Positions 8,578-17,200 of a stretch of DNA of 64,000 nucleotides are shown here, one piece after another. The first letter of the stretch is position 1. Each line of letters starts with the position of its first letter. The notes under the pieces were generated by a model, which worked only from the letters and a program-made list of their open reading frames with translations, had not been told where the DNA came from and made no database searches. Both the position numbers and the translations under genes were made by a program. The stretch comes from Mycobacterium rhizamassiliense. GTDB lineage: Bacteria; Actinomycetota; Actinomycetes; Mycobacteriales; Mycobacteriaceae. The stretch is from positions 3,086,315-3,150,314 of the forward strand of contig NZ_LT721901.1 of NCBI RefSeq assembly GCF_900157375.1, given 5' to 3'.

Positions 8578-9441
8578 GTGCCCGAACTTCCCGAGATCGA
8601 AGCGCTGGTCGATCACCTGCGGCGGCACGCCGTCGGATCGACGATCGGCCGCGTCGACGTCGGCGCGCTGTCGGTGCTCAAGACGTTCGACCCGCCGACC
8701 AGCGCCCTGGACGGCCTGACCGTGACGGCGGCCAACCGGTGGGGCAAGTACCTGGGGCTGCAGGCCGGTGACTTGCTGCTGATCGCCCACCTGTCGCGCG
8801 CCGGCTGGCTGCGCTGGTCGGACAACCTGGCCCCGGCGCCGCTGCGGCCCGGCAAGGGGCCGATCGCGTTGCGCGTGCATTTGGGCACCCCCGGCAGCGC
8901 GCCGGGGTTCGACCTCACCGAGGCCGGCACCCAGAAACGGCTCGCGGTGTGGCTGGTCGACGACCCGGAGAAGGTGCCCGGCATCGCCGCCCTCGGCCCG
9001 GACGCGCTCGATCTGTCCGTCGACGACCTGGCCGGCGTCCTGGCTGGCAACAGCGGCCGGATCAAGACCGTCATCACCGATCAGAAGGTGATCGCGGGCA
9101 TCGGCAACGCCTACAGCGACGAGATCCTGCACGTCGCCAGGATCTCGCCGTTCGCCACGGCCGGGAAGCTGACCAGCGAGCAGCTCACCACGCTGCACGG
9201 GGCGATGATGTCGGTGTTGACCGACGCGGTGAACCGGTCCGTCGGCCAGGGCGCGGCCACGCTCAAAGGCGAGAAGCGTTCGGGGCTGCGGGTGCACGCC
9301 CGTACCGGCCTGCCCTGCCCGGTGTGCGGGGACACCGTGCGCGAGGTGTCGTTCGCGGACAAGTCCTTCCAGTACTGCCCGACGTGCCAGACCGGCGGCA
9401 AAATACTCGCCGACCGGCGGATGTCCCGGCTGCTCAAGTAG
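8578..9441 (+). CDS. Fpg/Nei-family DNA glycosylase/AP lyase (Rv0944-like)
   Basis: 287 residues. The GTG start gives VPELPEIEAL, so after removal of the first residue Pro acts as the Schiff-base nucleophile, followed by the catalytic Glu. A helix-two-turn-helix region with IGNAYSDEILH (~175-185) and a C-terminal zinc finger CPVC-X16-CPTC are present. These are the essential features of formamidopyrimidine/endonuclease VIII glycosylases, which remove oxidised bases. The M. tuberculosis homologue of the locus is short; this copy appears full length. Close behind cobF (21 bp), possibly co-transcribed. Confidence 0.9.
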   Translation: MPELPEIEALVDHLRRHAVGSTIGRVDVGALSVLKTFDPPTSALDGLTVTAANRWGKYLGLQAGDLLLIAHLSRAGWLRWSDNLAPAPLRPGKGPIALRVHLGTPGSAPGFDLTEAGTQKRLAVWLVDDPEKVPGIAALGPDALDLSVDDLAGVLAGNSGRIKTVITDQKVIAGIGNAYSDEILHVARISPFATAGKLTSEQLTTLHGAMMSVLTDAVNRSVGQGAATLKGEKRSGLRVHARTGLPCPVCGDTVREVSFADKSFQYCPTCQTGGKILADRRMSRLLK

Positions 9442-9561
9442 CCGAGTGCCCGAGCGTCGACCTGTTGTGGTGAAACAGCCCAAAATCGCCCATCAACTCG
9501 ACGTTCGGCGAACCTCCCGGCCGACCGGACGAGACTTGACACCTGTCGATATGCTGCCCGG

Positions 9562-10311
9562 GTGACTCGCCAGAAGATCCTCATCACCGGCGCCAGTTCA
9601 GGCCTGGGGGCCGGAATGGCGCGTTCCTTCGCCGCCAAGGGCCGCGACCTGGCGCTGTGCGCCCGGCGGACCGACCGGCTCGACGAGCTGAAAGCCGAAC
9701 TGGCACAACGGCATCCGAATGTAAAGGTCGCGATCGCCGCGCTCGACGTCAACGACCACGACCAGGTGCCGAAGGTGTTTGCCGAGCTCAGCGACGAACT
9801 CGGCGGCATCGACCGCGTGATCGTCAACGCCGGCATCGGCAAAGGCGCCAAGCTGGGCTCCGGCAAGCTGTGGGCGAACAAGAAGACCATCGAGACCAAT
9901 CTGGTGGCCGCGCTGGTGCAGATCGAAACCGCCCTCGAGATGTTCAACAAGAGCGGCTCCGGGCACCTGGTGTTGATCTCGTCGGTGCTCGGCAACACCG
10001 GCGTCCCGGGCGTCAAGGCCGCCTACTGCGCCAGCAAGGCGGGGCTGACATCGCTGGGCGAGTCGCTGCGCGCCGAGTACGCCAAGGGCCCGATCAGGGT
10101 CACGGTGATCGAGCCCGGCTACATCGAGTCGGAGATGACCGCGAAGTCGGCGAGCACAATGCTGATGGTGGACAACGAGACTGGCGTCAAGGCGCTCGTC
10201 GGCGCCATCGAGCGCGAGCCCGGCCGGGCCGTGGTCCCGCGGTGGCCGTGGGCGCCGCTGGTGCAGCTGATGCGGGTGCTGCCGCCGCCGCTGACCAAGC
10301 CGTTCGCCTGA
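9562..10311 (+). CDS. Short-chain dehydrogenase/reductase (Rv0945-like)
   Basis: 249 residues with a GTG start. The N-terminal cofactor motif TGASSGLGAGMA, the IVNAGIG segment, the catalytic Ser in LISSVLG and the YCASK catalytic pair identify a classical SDR. An Arg-rich cofactor stretch (CARRTDRLDE, ~33-42) suggests NADP(H). The C-terminal part (WPWAPLVQLMRVLPPPL) is a hydrophobic tail typical of mycobacterial SDRs near lipid genes. Substrate unknown. It converges on the MpaB-type gene with 5 bp between stops. Confidence 0.85.
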   Translation: MTRQKILITGASSGLGAGMARSFAAKGRDLALCARRTDRLDELKAELAQRHPNVKVAIAALDVNDHDQVPKVFAELSDELGGIDRVIVNAGIGKGAKLGSGKLWANKKTIETNLVAALVQIETALEMFNKSGSGHLVLISSVLGNTGVPGVKAAYCASKAGLTSLGESLRAEYAKGPIRVTVIEPGYIESEMTAKSASTMLMVDNETGVKALVGAIEREPGRAVVPRWPWAPLVQLMRVLPPPLTKPFA

Positions 10312-10316
10312 GGCTC

Positions 10317-11648
10317 CTAGTGTGCGACCGGCGTGTAATGCGTTGAATCCGTAGTGAATTCGGGCTTGCCGTAGGTCGCCAGCCGGAGCTTGAGCAGCCC
10401 GATGACGTAGGCGTCGGTGACGTCGCGAAGCACCGGGATGCGGCTGGCCCGGCTCACGACGCTGAAACGTCCGAGAATGAACGGCGCCGTCAGCGCGATG
10501 CGGACGAGATCCGTTGGCCCCATCGTCACGCCCATGGCCTCGGCGACGTCGTTGTTGCCGCCGCAGAACGTGCGCACGAACGTGAACTTGCTGAAACTCT
10601 TCTCGACCGCCTCGGCGCAACGGTCGAACAGTGAGGTGCCGGGACGCAGGTAGGCCGACATCGTGCCGCGGACCAGTTCTTGGCAGATGCTGTCGAATCC
10701 GTGCCGCAGCAGCCCCGAGCGAGCGTGCATGACGTGGATGATGCCGGCGGGCTCGGCGGGCAGCAGTTCTTCGGGCAGGCCAAGCAGAAAGCAGCGATAC
10801 CTGGCGAATTCGACGACGGCGCGTTCCTCGGCGGTGAACTCCTTCCGGCCCTCCTGCTTGGCCTTGAGCGCCAACAGGTATTGGCCGATCATCCCGGCGG
10901 GCATCTGATCGACCTGCGGCACCGGCATGCCGTAGATGGCTGTGTCCCATTTACGGCCCCCTTTTACAGATCTCTTCAGGGCGTTGTAGCGCACCATCGA
11001 GTGCATCAACCGGACCATGGCGGCCGCCTCGAATCCGGGTCCGTAGCGGTCCAGGGCGCCGGGCAGCGTGGTGACGGCGAAGAAGCTGGCCGTCTCGTTG
11101 ACGCGGCGGGCCGCCCGCTTGCCCGACAGCGCGCCGGTCAGCGCCATCGGGAGCGCGGCGTAGCTGTTGGTGAAGGTCGCGATGAAGGCGCCCCGCGTGA
11201 TGAAGGGCGCCAGCAGCGCGGCCGGAATGCGTTCTTGGCGAGCGCCTTCGCGCACCAGGTCGAAGTCGAGCCACTGCGGCGTGGCCTCCATGGCGGCGAT
11301 GAACGCCACGAGCTCGGGCGGCGCGTCGGGCACCGCCTCGACGCCCTCGCGGCAGGCCGTCTTGAGCATGTCGATCAGCTGCGTGAGGCTGTACGAATTC
11401 ATCAGGGCCGCATAGGGATCCGCGACGATGTCGCCGAGCAGGGTGGCGGTGCTGATCAGCTCCATCACGCGGTCGTCCGCCAGGATCGGCGCGCGGTCGC
11501 CGGCCCACGAGGGCAGCGCGGTCTCGACGTCGGGCTCGGTGGCCAGGCGATCCGGTTGCCGGTCGAAGTCGAAGTCGCCATACAGGTCGGGCTGCAAATC
11601 GCGCTGGCTACGCACGCGCTTTGCGAGTTCGGGGTAGTACGTGACCAT
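10317..11648 (-). CDS. Oxygenase MpaB-family protein (DUF2236)
   Basis: 443 residues counted from the ATG at 11648, with GGAGG five bases upstream; a GTG directly before it is a less likely start. The protein fits the DUF2236/MpaB family, heme-dependent oxygenases related to latex-clearing protein and mycophenolic acid MpaB, with the segments TRGAFIATFTNSYAALPMAL, an NETASFFAVTTLPG stretch, LMHSMVRYNAL and an FVRTFCGGNNDVAEAMG stretch. It is divergent from a TetR gene across a 41-bp palindrome that overlaps the promoter region, so repression by that regulator is likely. The substrate is not apparent. Confidence 0.8.
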   Translation of the reverse strand: MVTYYPELAKRVRSQRDLQPDLYGDFDFDRQPDRLATEPDVETALPSWAGDRAPILADDRVMELISTATLLGDIVADPYAALMNSYSLTQLIDMLKTACREGVEAVPDAPPELVAFIAAMEATPQWLDFDLVREGARQERIPAALLAPFITRGAFIATFTNSYAALPMALTGALSGKRAARRVNETASFFAVTTLPGALDRYGPGFEAAAMVRLMHSMVRYNALKRSVKGGRKWDTAIYGMPVPQVDQMPAGMIGQYLLALKAKQEGRKEFTAEERAVVEFARYRCFLLGLPEELLPAEPAGIIHVMHARSGLLRHGFDSICQELVRGTMSAYLRPGTSLFDRCAEAVEKSFSKFTFVRTFCGGNNDVAEAMGVTMGPTDLVRIALTAPFILGRFSVVSRASRIPVLRDVTDAYVIGLLKLRLATYGKPEFTTDSTHYTPVAH

Positions 11649-11661
11649 CACAACCTCCGGC

Positions 11662-11702
11662 TAACTAACACTTCGTGAGTAATACTCACAAGCTGTTAGT
11701 TA
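11662..11702. promoter_or_regulatory. 41-bp palindromic operator between mpaB-type and tetR genes
   Basis: Two 20-base arms flank a single central base. The right arm matches the reverse complement of the left at 17 of 20 positions, with TACTCAC inside and GTTAGTTA at the ends. It lies 14 bp upstream of the MpaB-type start and immediately before the TetR start. Position, length and symmetry suit a TetR operator controlling both genes. Confidence 0.75.
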
Positions 11703-11704
11703 TG

Positions 11705-12325
11705 CTGTCAAGGGTGACCACCGTGGACAGCACGAGGCGGCGCATGACCGCCGAGGGCCGGCGTGAGCAGATCCTCGACGTCACGCACGCGATCGTCGAC
11801 GTCGAGGGCTTTCACGCGGCCACACCGAACCGCATCGCGCGGCAAGCCGGCATCAATCGGTCCCTGATCTATCAGCTCTTCGGCGACCCGGCGGGCCTGT
11901 TCGTCGCGCTGATCGACCGGGAGGCCGCGCGCGCCGGCGCGCAGTTCGCCGAGGCGATCTCCGGGTTGGATGCGGTCGCCGGGGACCAGACCCTTGTCGT
12001 CGCGTTCGACGGCGTGCTGGCCGCCGTCGACGCCCACCCCGCGACCTGGCGCCTGTTCCTGTTTCCGCCGCAGGGTGCCCCGCCCGAGTTGTACGCCCGG
12101 CTGGCCGCCTCCCAGGCCGTCGTGCTCCAGTTCTTCGTCCGTGAACTGCTGCGCCACGACCCGGGGCTGCACGAGCCGGAATACACGGCGCGGATCCTGC
12201 ACGCCGCCGGCCGCGAGCTACTGCAGCTGCACCTGTCCGATCCACAGACCGCGACGCAGGAACGGCTGCGCACCTTCGTCCGCCAGCTCGGCTCCGGCCT
12301 GCGAAGTGGGGCCGAAGTCAGCTGA
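11705..12325 (+). CDS. TetR-family transcriptional regulator
   Basis: 206 residues from the ATG at 11705. The N-terminal helix-turn-helix reads [18 protein letters not shown] and then [20 protein letters not shown], the classical TetR recognition region. The C-terminal ligand domain is not assigned. The start is uncertain: GTG at 11714 and ATG at 11744 are in frame, and since the operator ends at 11702 the mRNA may be leaderless. Divergent from the MpaB-type oxygenase, which it probably represses along with itself. Its end overlaps the convergent pgi end by 8 bases. Confidence 0.85.
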   Translation: MSRVTTVDSTRRRMTAEGRREQILDVTHAIVDVEGFHAATPNRIARQAGINRSLIYQLFGDPAGLFVALIDREAARAGAQFAEAISGLDAVAGDQTLVVAFDGVLAAVDAHPATWRLFLFPPQGAPPELYARLAASQAVVLQFFVRELLRHDPGLHEPEYTARILHAAGRELLQLHLSDPQTATQERLRTFVRQLGSGLRSGAEVS

Positions 12326-13982
12326 CCCGGCCGCGCCCGGTGCGGTAGCGGCGGACCAGCGCGTCGGTGGAGCTGTCCGACTGCGACGGCGGCGAGGCGT
12401 CGCCGGTGATCACCGGCAGCAGCGCCTTGGCCTGCGTCTTGCCCAGCTCCACACCCCACTGGTCGAACGAGTCGATGCCCCAGATGACGCCCTCGGTAAA
12501 GACCTGGTGCTCGTAGAGCGCGATCAGCTGGCCGACCACCGACGGGGTCAGCCGGTTGGCCAGGATCGACGTCGACGGGCGGTTGCCCGGCATCACCTTG
12601 TGCGGCACCACGTCGGCCGGGGTGCCTTCGGCGGCGATCTCCTCGGCGGTCTTGCCGAACGCCAGCACCTGGGTCTGGGCGAAGAAGTTGCTCATCAGCA
12701 AGTCGTGCATGCTGCCGGTGCCGTCGGCGGTGGGCAGGTCGTCGGTGGGCTGGCTGAAGCCGATGAAGTCGGCCGGGATCAGCCGGGTGCCCTGATGGAT
12801 CAGTTGGTAGAACGCGTGCTGGCCGTTGGTTCCCGGCTCGCCCCAGTAGATTTCACCGGTGTCGGTGGTGACCGGGGTGCCGTCGGCGCGCGTGGACTTG
12901 CCGTTGGACTCCATCGTCAGCTGCTGCAGATACGCCGCGAAGCGGGCCAGGTCGTTGGAATACGGGAGTACGACGCGGGATTGGGCGTTGAGGAAGGTGG
13001 AGTACCACAGTCCGATCAGGCCGAGCAGCGCCGGCGCGTTGGACTCCAGCGGGGCGGTCTTGAAGTGTTCGTCGACGATGTGGAATCCGGACAGGAAGTC
13101 GGCGAAGGCCTCCCGGCCGATGACGGCCATCACCGACAGGCCGATCGCGGAGTCGACGGAGTAGCGCCCGCCGACCCAGTCCCAGAACCCGAACATGTTG
13201 TCGGTGTTGATGCCGAATTCGTCGACCAGGCGCTTGTTGGTGGATACCGCGACGAAGTGCTTGGACACCGCGGCGTCGCCGAGCGCTTCGGTGAGCCAGC
13301 GGCGCGCCGCGGTCGCGTTGGTCAGCGTCTCCAGCGTGGAGAACGTCTTGGAGGCGACGATGAAAAGCGTTGTGGCAGGCTCTAAGTCGGCCAGCGTGGC
13401 GACCAGGTCGGCGGGGTCGACGTTGGAGACGAAGCGCGCCGAGATGCCCGCGTCGGCGTAGTGGCGCAGGGCCTGATAGACCATCACCGGTCCCAGGTCC
13501 GAACCGCCGATGCCGATGTTGACGACGGTCTTGATCCGTTCGCCGGTGGCCCCGGTCCATTCGCCGTTGCGCAGCCGGTCGGTGAAGTCGCCCATCGCGT
13601 CCAGCACCTGGTGCACGTCGGCGACCACGTTTTGGCCGTCGACGGTCAGCTCGGCGTCCCGGGGCAGGCGCAGCGCGGTGTGCAGCACCGCGCGATCCTC
13701 CGAGGTGTTGATGTGTACGCCGGAGAACATCTGGTCGCGGCGCTCCTCGAGGTGGGCCGCCCGCGCCAGGTCGACCAGCAGGCGCAGCGTCTCGCGCGTG
13801 ACGCGGTGCTTGCTGTAGTCGATGTAGAGGTCGCCGACCTCGAGGGTCAGCTCGCGCCCGCGATCCGGATCGTCGTCGAAGAACTGGCGAAGGTGGACGT
13901 CACCGATCTTCTCGTGCTGCTTGCGCAGGGCGTCCCACGCCGGGGTGGCGGTGATGTCGGTAATGGTTTGCACTGAGGGCAT
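12318..13982 (-). CDS. pgi: Glucose-6-phosphate isomerase
   Basis: 554 residues, the usual length for mycobacterial PGI. It interconverts glucose 6-phosphate and fructose 6-phosphate in the cytoplasm. Family landmarks are present: a [15 protein letters not shown] stretch, [14 protein letters not shown], and a DWVGGRYS segment followed by SAIGL, with [18 protein letters not shown] near the active site. The ATG at 13982 follows GAGGAGG in the flanking dispersed repeat (copy B), which thus supplies the ribosome binding site. Convergent with the TetR gene. Confidence 0.97.
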   Translation of the reverse strand: MPSVQTITDITATPAWDALRKQHEKIGDVHLRQFFDDDPDRGRELTLEVGDLYIDYSKHRVTRETLRLLVDLARAAHLEERRDQMFSGVHINTSEDRAVLHTALRLPRDAELTVDGQNVVADVHQVLDAMGDFTDRLRNGEWTGATGERIKTVVNIGIGGSDLGPVMVYQALRHYADAGISARFVSNVDPADLVATLADLEPATTLFIVASKTFSTLETLTNATAARRWLTEALGDAAVSKHFVAVSTNKRLVDEFGINTDNMFGFWDWVGGRYSVDSAIGLSVMAVIGREAFADFLSGFHIVDEHFKTAPLESNAPALLGLIGLWYSTFLNAQSRVVLPYSNDLARFAAYLQQLTMESNGKSTRADGTPVTTDTGEIYWGEPGTNGQHAFYQLIHQGTRLIPADFIGFSQPTDDLPTADGTGSMHDLLMSNFFAQTQVLAFGKTAEEIAAEGTPADVVPHKVMPGNRPSTSILANRLTPSVVGQLIALYEHQVFTEGVIWGIDSFDQWGVELGKTQAKALLPVITGDASPPSQSDSSTDALVRRYRTGRGRVS

Positions 13983-13984
13983 TG

Positions 13985-14035
13985 GCGCCGCTCCTCCTCA
14001 TCGCTTCGCTCTGCATCGTCGCCGACGCGGGTCAT
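13985..14035 (-). repeat. Dispersed mycobacterial repeat, copy B
   Basis: Fifty-one bases upstream of pgi, paired with copy A at 7643-7692. On the minus strand it runs from an ATG at 14035 to GGAGGAGCGGCGCC just before the pgi ATG. Here the repeat provides the pgi Shine-Dalgarno. The ATG at its far end opens a short frame that differs from the pgi frame. Confidence 0.75.
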
Positions 14036-14096
14036 AGTTCGACCCTAATGCGGTCCGACGGGAACGAGCCACCGCTGGCGTGCGGCCGAAATCCGG

Positions 14097-14121
14097 GCGC
14101 CGGCGCATCATTCGCCGGCGC
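14097..14121 (-). terminator. Perfect 9-bp hairpin after chorismate mutase
   Basis: GCGCCGGCG, a 7-base loop, then CGCCGGCGC forms an uninterrupted GC stem 15 bp beyond the chorismate mutase stop. There is no T-run, as is common for mycobacterial terminators. It separates this gene from pgi. Confidence 0.6.
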
Positions 14122-14135
14122 AAACCGGTGAGCGA

Positions 14136-14453
14136 TCAATGGCCGAGCCGGCCCCTGCCCAATCGCAAAAGCAGCATGGCCAGGTCCTTGCCCTCCGGGC
14201 CGAGCTCGCTGTAGCGCTCGATGACCTGCATCTCCCGGCTGTGCACCAGCCGGGTACCGCCGGTGGCCATTCGGGCTTTGCCGATCGCCTGGGACACCTC
14301 GGCACGCCGCTTTACCGCAGCAAGAATCTCGGCGTCCAACCGATCGATTTCCTGGCGCAGGTCGTCGATGTTCGTCGGCTGTTCGGTGTCGATCATTTCG
14401 GTGTTCATTTCCGCAAACTCCGCGTTCTCATCATGTGGGGGTTCTGGTCTCAT
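14136..14453 (-). CDS. Intracellular chorismate mutase, AroQ-delta type (Rv0948c-like)
   Basis: 105 residues, the same length as the M. tuberculosis enzyme. It converts chorismate to prephenate for Phe and Tyr synthesis. The three-helix AroQ pattern is visible: DDLRQEIDRLDAEILAAVKRRAEV (helix 1, ~29-52), the KARMATGGTRLVHSRE loop, then VIERYSELG. The C-terminus LLRLGRGRLGH corresponds to the tail through which the mycobacterial enzyme contacts DAHP synthase, known to raise its otherwise low activity. A hairpin plus T-run lies 18-60 bp upstream on the same strand and could attenuate it. Confidence 0.93.
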   Translation of the reverse strand: MRPEPPHDENAEFAEMNTEMIDTEQPTNIDDLRQEIDRLDAEILAAVKRRAEVSQAIGKARMATGGTRLVHSREMQVIERYSELGPEGKDLAMLLLRLGRGRLGH

Positions 14454-14785
14454 CCGTTATCGAGCCTCACAAAAAGAGACGAGCCCCGAATCCGGAAGCG
14501 GACCACGGGGCTCTGCGAGAGCAGCTAGACCACGGGCACCGCTAGGGGATACCCATAGAAGAATCGGCTTATCCATTCCCGGGACCACTGTTGGTCGCGG
14601 AACTGCCGACGGGGCTGCAGGCTGAGCACCGATCGAGTGTGCCATTAATGGCCGTATCGGTGCAAAATCGCTACGCGGGCGGGCTGACCTCACCTTTCAA
14701 TATTCCTCCGCGGGCGCGCGCTTGAAAAGGCCGCGGCGCGGCCTGGCCACCCCTCGTCGGTGGACGGCGGTAAATTTGGACGGAC
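14454..14785. other. Intergenic region of 332 bp between chorismate mutase and uvrD1
   Basis: This gap holds the leaders of two divergent genes. The chorismate mutase side carries a hairpin with a T-run (14471-14513). The uvrD1 side carries a possible -10 box TAAATT at 14771-14776, ten bases before its ATG, which would give a leaderless or nearly leaderless mRNA. A continuous minus-strand frame to 14457 contains a possible short leader peptide beginning MDKPILLWVSPSG. No gene is supported by composition. Confidence 0.5.
14471..14513 (-). terminator. Hairpin plus T-run in the leader of chorismate mutase (attenuator-like)
   Basis: On the minus strand GAGCCCCG (14513-14506) pairs with CGGGGCTC (14488-14481), and TTTTT follows at 14475-14471. 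This is an intrinsic-terminator shape located before, not after, the gene. The ATG of chorismate mutase lies only 18 bases past the T-run, so it may be a transcription attenuator or the end of a short leader RNA. Function is inferred. Confidence 0.5.
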
Positions 14786-17200
14786 ATGAGTGTGCACGCA
14801 ACCGATGCCAAGCCCGCGTCCGACGCAGATGAGCTGCTCGACGGACTCAACCCGCAACAGCGCCAGGCGGTGGTGCACGAGGGCCCGCCGCTGCTGATCG
14901 TGGCCGGCGCCGGCTCGGGCAAGACCGCGGTGTTGACCCGGCGCATCGCCTACCTGATCGCCGCGCGTGGTGTCGGGGTGGGGCAGGTGCTGGCCATCAC
15001 CTTCACCAACAAGGCCGCCGCCGAAATGCGCGAACGGGTGGTGCGGCTGGTCGGCAATCGCGCCCGCGCGATGTGGGTGTCGACGTTTCACTCCACCTGC
15101 GTGCGCATTCTGCGCAACCAGGCGTCGTTGATCAAAGGCCTCAATTCCAATTTCTCCATCTATGACGCCGACGATTCGCGACGCCTGCTGCAGATGATCG
15201 GCCGCGACATGGGCCTCGACATCAAGCGGTATTCGCCGCGGCTGCTGGCCAACGCGATCTCCAACCTGAAGAACGAATTGATCGACCCCGACCAGGCCCT
15301 GTCCAATCTGTCCGACGAATCCGACGACCTGGCCCGCACCGTGGCGACCGTCTACGCCGAATACCAGCGGCGGCTCCGCACAGCCAACGCGCTGGACTTC
15401 GACGACCTCATCGGGGAAACCGTGGCGGTGCTGCAGACCTTCCCGCAGATCGCGCAGTACTACCGGCGGCGGTTCCGGCACGTGTTGGTCGACGAGTACC
15501 AGGACACCAACCACGCCCAGTACGTGCTGGTCCGCGAACTGGTGGGGCGCGGCGGTTCAGCGAGGCTCACCGGAGCTGGCCCGGGGGCCGGCGGAGGAGA
15601 GGCGAAGCTGGGATCGCCGAATCAGCCGGGCTCCGACGAGATATCCGACGAGGTGCCGCCGGCCGAGCTGTGCGTGGTCGGCGATGCCGATCAGTCGATC
15701 TATGCCTTCCGCGGCGCCACCATCCGCAACATCGAGGACTTCGAGCGCGACTACCCGGACGCGACAACGATTCTGCTGGAACAGAATTACCGCTCGACGC
15801 AGAACATCCTGTCGGCGGCCAACTCGGTGATCGCGCGCAACTCTGGGCGCCGCGAGAAGCGGCTGTGGACCGACGCCGGCGAGGGCGAGCTGATCGTGGG
15901 GTACGTCGCCGACAACGAGCACGACGAGGCGCGGTTCGTCGCCCAGGAAGTCGACGCGCTCGCTGAGCAGGGCGAGATCACCTACAACGACGTGGCGGTG
16001 TTCTACCGCACCAACAACTCGTCGCGGTCGCTGGAAGAGGTCTTCATCCGCGCCGGCATTCCGTACAAAGTCGTTGGGGGAGTGCGCTTTTACGAGCGCA
16101 AGGAGATCCGCGACATCGTCGCCTACCTGCGGGTGCTGGACAACCCCGGCGATGCGGTCAGCATGCGGCGCATCCTGAACACCCCGCGCCGGGGAATCGG
16201 CGACCGGGCCGAGGCCTGCGTGGCGGTGCACGCCGAGAACACCGGCGCCGGTTTCGCCGACGCCCTCGTTGCCGCCGCCGAGGGCAAGGTGCCGATGCTG
16301 AACACCCGTGCGGAGAAGGCGATTTCGGGCTTTGTCCAGCTGCTCGACGAGCTGCGGGGCCACCTCGACGACGACCTCGGCGACCTGGTCGAGGCGGTGC
16401 TCGAGCGCACCGGATACCGTGCCGAGCTGGAATCCTCCACCGATCCGCAGGAGCTGGCCCGGCTGGACAACCTCAACGAACTCGTCAGCGTCGCACACGA
16501 ATTCAGCATCGACCAGGCCAACGCCGCCGCGCTGGGCGAGGAGGCAGACGACGGTCTCGACGACGAGGACGTGCCGGAAACCGGTGTGCTGGCGGCCTTT
16601 TTGGAACGGGTTTCGCTGGTCGCCGACACCGACGAAATTCCCGACACCACCGCCGGCGTGGTCACGCTGATGACGTTGCACACCGCCAAGGGGCTGGAAT
16701 TCCCGGTGGTGTTCGTCACCGGGTGGGAGGACGGGATGTTCCCGCACATGCGGGCGCTCGACGATCCGACCGAGCTCTCCGAGGAGCGGCGGCTGGCCTA
16801 TGTCGGCATCACGAGGGCCCGCCAGCGGCTCTACCTGAGCCGGGCCATCGTGCGGTCGTCCTGGGGGCAGCCCATGCTCAACCCGGAATCGCGCTTCCTG
16901 CAAGAGATTCCGCAGGAGCTCATCGAGTGGCGCCGCACCGCACCGGCGCCGTCGTTCAGCGCGCCGGTGAGCGGTGCCGGCCGGTTCGGCACGCCGCGCA
17001 CCGCGCCGACCCGCTCGGCCGCGGGCAAGCGTCCGCTGCTGGTGTTGCAGCCCGGCGACCGCGTGACGCACGACAAGTACGGGCTGGGCCGGGTCGAAGA
17101 AGTCTCCGGCGTCGGCGAATCGGCGATGTCACTGATCGACTTCGGCAGCTCCGGGCGGGTCAAGCTGATGCACAACCACGCCCCGCTCAGCAAGCTCTAA
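14786..17200 (+). CDS. uvrD1: ATP-dependent DNA helicase UvrD1
   Basis: 804 residues. Superfamily 1A helicase motifs appear in order: AGAGSGKTAVLTRR (Walker A, ~51-64), TFTNKAAAEM, VLVDEYQDTNHAQ (motif II), VVGDADQSIYAFRGA (III), LLEQNYRST (IV), LMTLHTAKGLEFP (V) and ERRLAYVGITRARQR (VI). The C-terminal domain (GDRVTHDKYGLGRVEEV to the end) is the Tudor-like module that in mycobacterial UvrD1 contacts Ku or RNA polymerase. The enzyme unwinds DNA in nucleotide excision repair. Between motifs II and III there is an extra Gly/Ser/Ala-rich stretch (residues ~255-288) that makes it longer than the ~771-residue M. tuberculosis protein. Confidence 0.96.
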   Translation: MSVHATDAKPASDADELLDGLNPQQRQAVVHEGPPLLIVAGAGSGKTAVLTRRIAYLIAARGVGVGQVLAITFTNKAAAEMRERVVRLVGNRARAMWVSTFHSTCVRILRNQASLIKGLNSNFSIYDADDSRRLLQMIGRDMGLDIKRYSPRLLANAISNLKNELIDPDQALSNLSDESDDLARTVATVYAEYQRRLRTANALDFDDLIGETVAVLQTFPQIAQYYRRRFRHVLVDEYQDTNHAQYVLVRELVGRGGSARLTGAGPGAGGGEAKLGSPNQPGSDEISDEVPPAELCVVGDADQSIYAFRGATIRNIEDFERDYPDATTILLEQNYRSTQNILSAANSVIARNSGRREKRLWTDAGEGELIVGYVADNEHDEARFVAQEVDALAEQGEITYNDVAVFYRTNNSSRSLEEVFIRAGIPYKVVGGVRFYERKEIRDIVAYLRVLDNPGDAVSMRRILNTPRRGIGDRAEACVAVHAENTGAGFADALVAAAEGKVPMLNTRAEKAISGFVQLLDELRGHLDDDLGDLVEAVLERTGYRAELESSTDPQELARLDNLNELVSVAHEFSIDQANAAALGEEADDGLDDEDVPETGVLAAFLERVSLVADTDEIPDTTAGVVTLMTLHTAKGLEFPVVFVTGWEDGMFPHMRALDDPTELSEERRLAYVGITRARQRLYLSRAIVRSSWGQPMLNPESRFLQEIPQELIEWRRTAPAPSFSAPVSGAGRFGTPRTAPTRSAAGKRPLLVLQPGDRVTHDKYGLGRVEEVSGVGESAMSLIDFGSSGRVKLMHNHAPLSKL
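15548..15649 (+). other. In-frame low-complexity insertion in uvrD1
   Basis: About 34 codons after RELVGR encode GGSARLTGAGPGAGGG and then further Gly/Ser/Pro/Asp residues before PPAELCVVGDADQ. The M. tuberculosis protein, as recalled, has only a short loop here. The stretch lacks the codon pattern and conservation of the helicase core and probably forms a surface loop. Confidence 0.6.

Noticed and set aside
13847..14035. Short minus-strand frame starting in repeat copy B
   Set aside because: It overlaps pgi in another frame and its start is supplied by a repeat; no evidence of translation.
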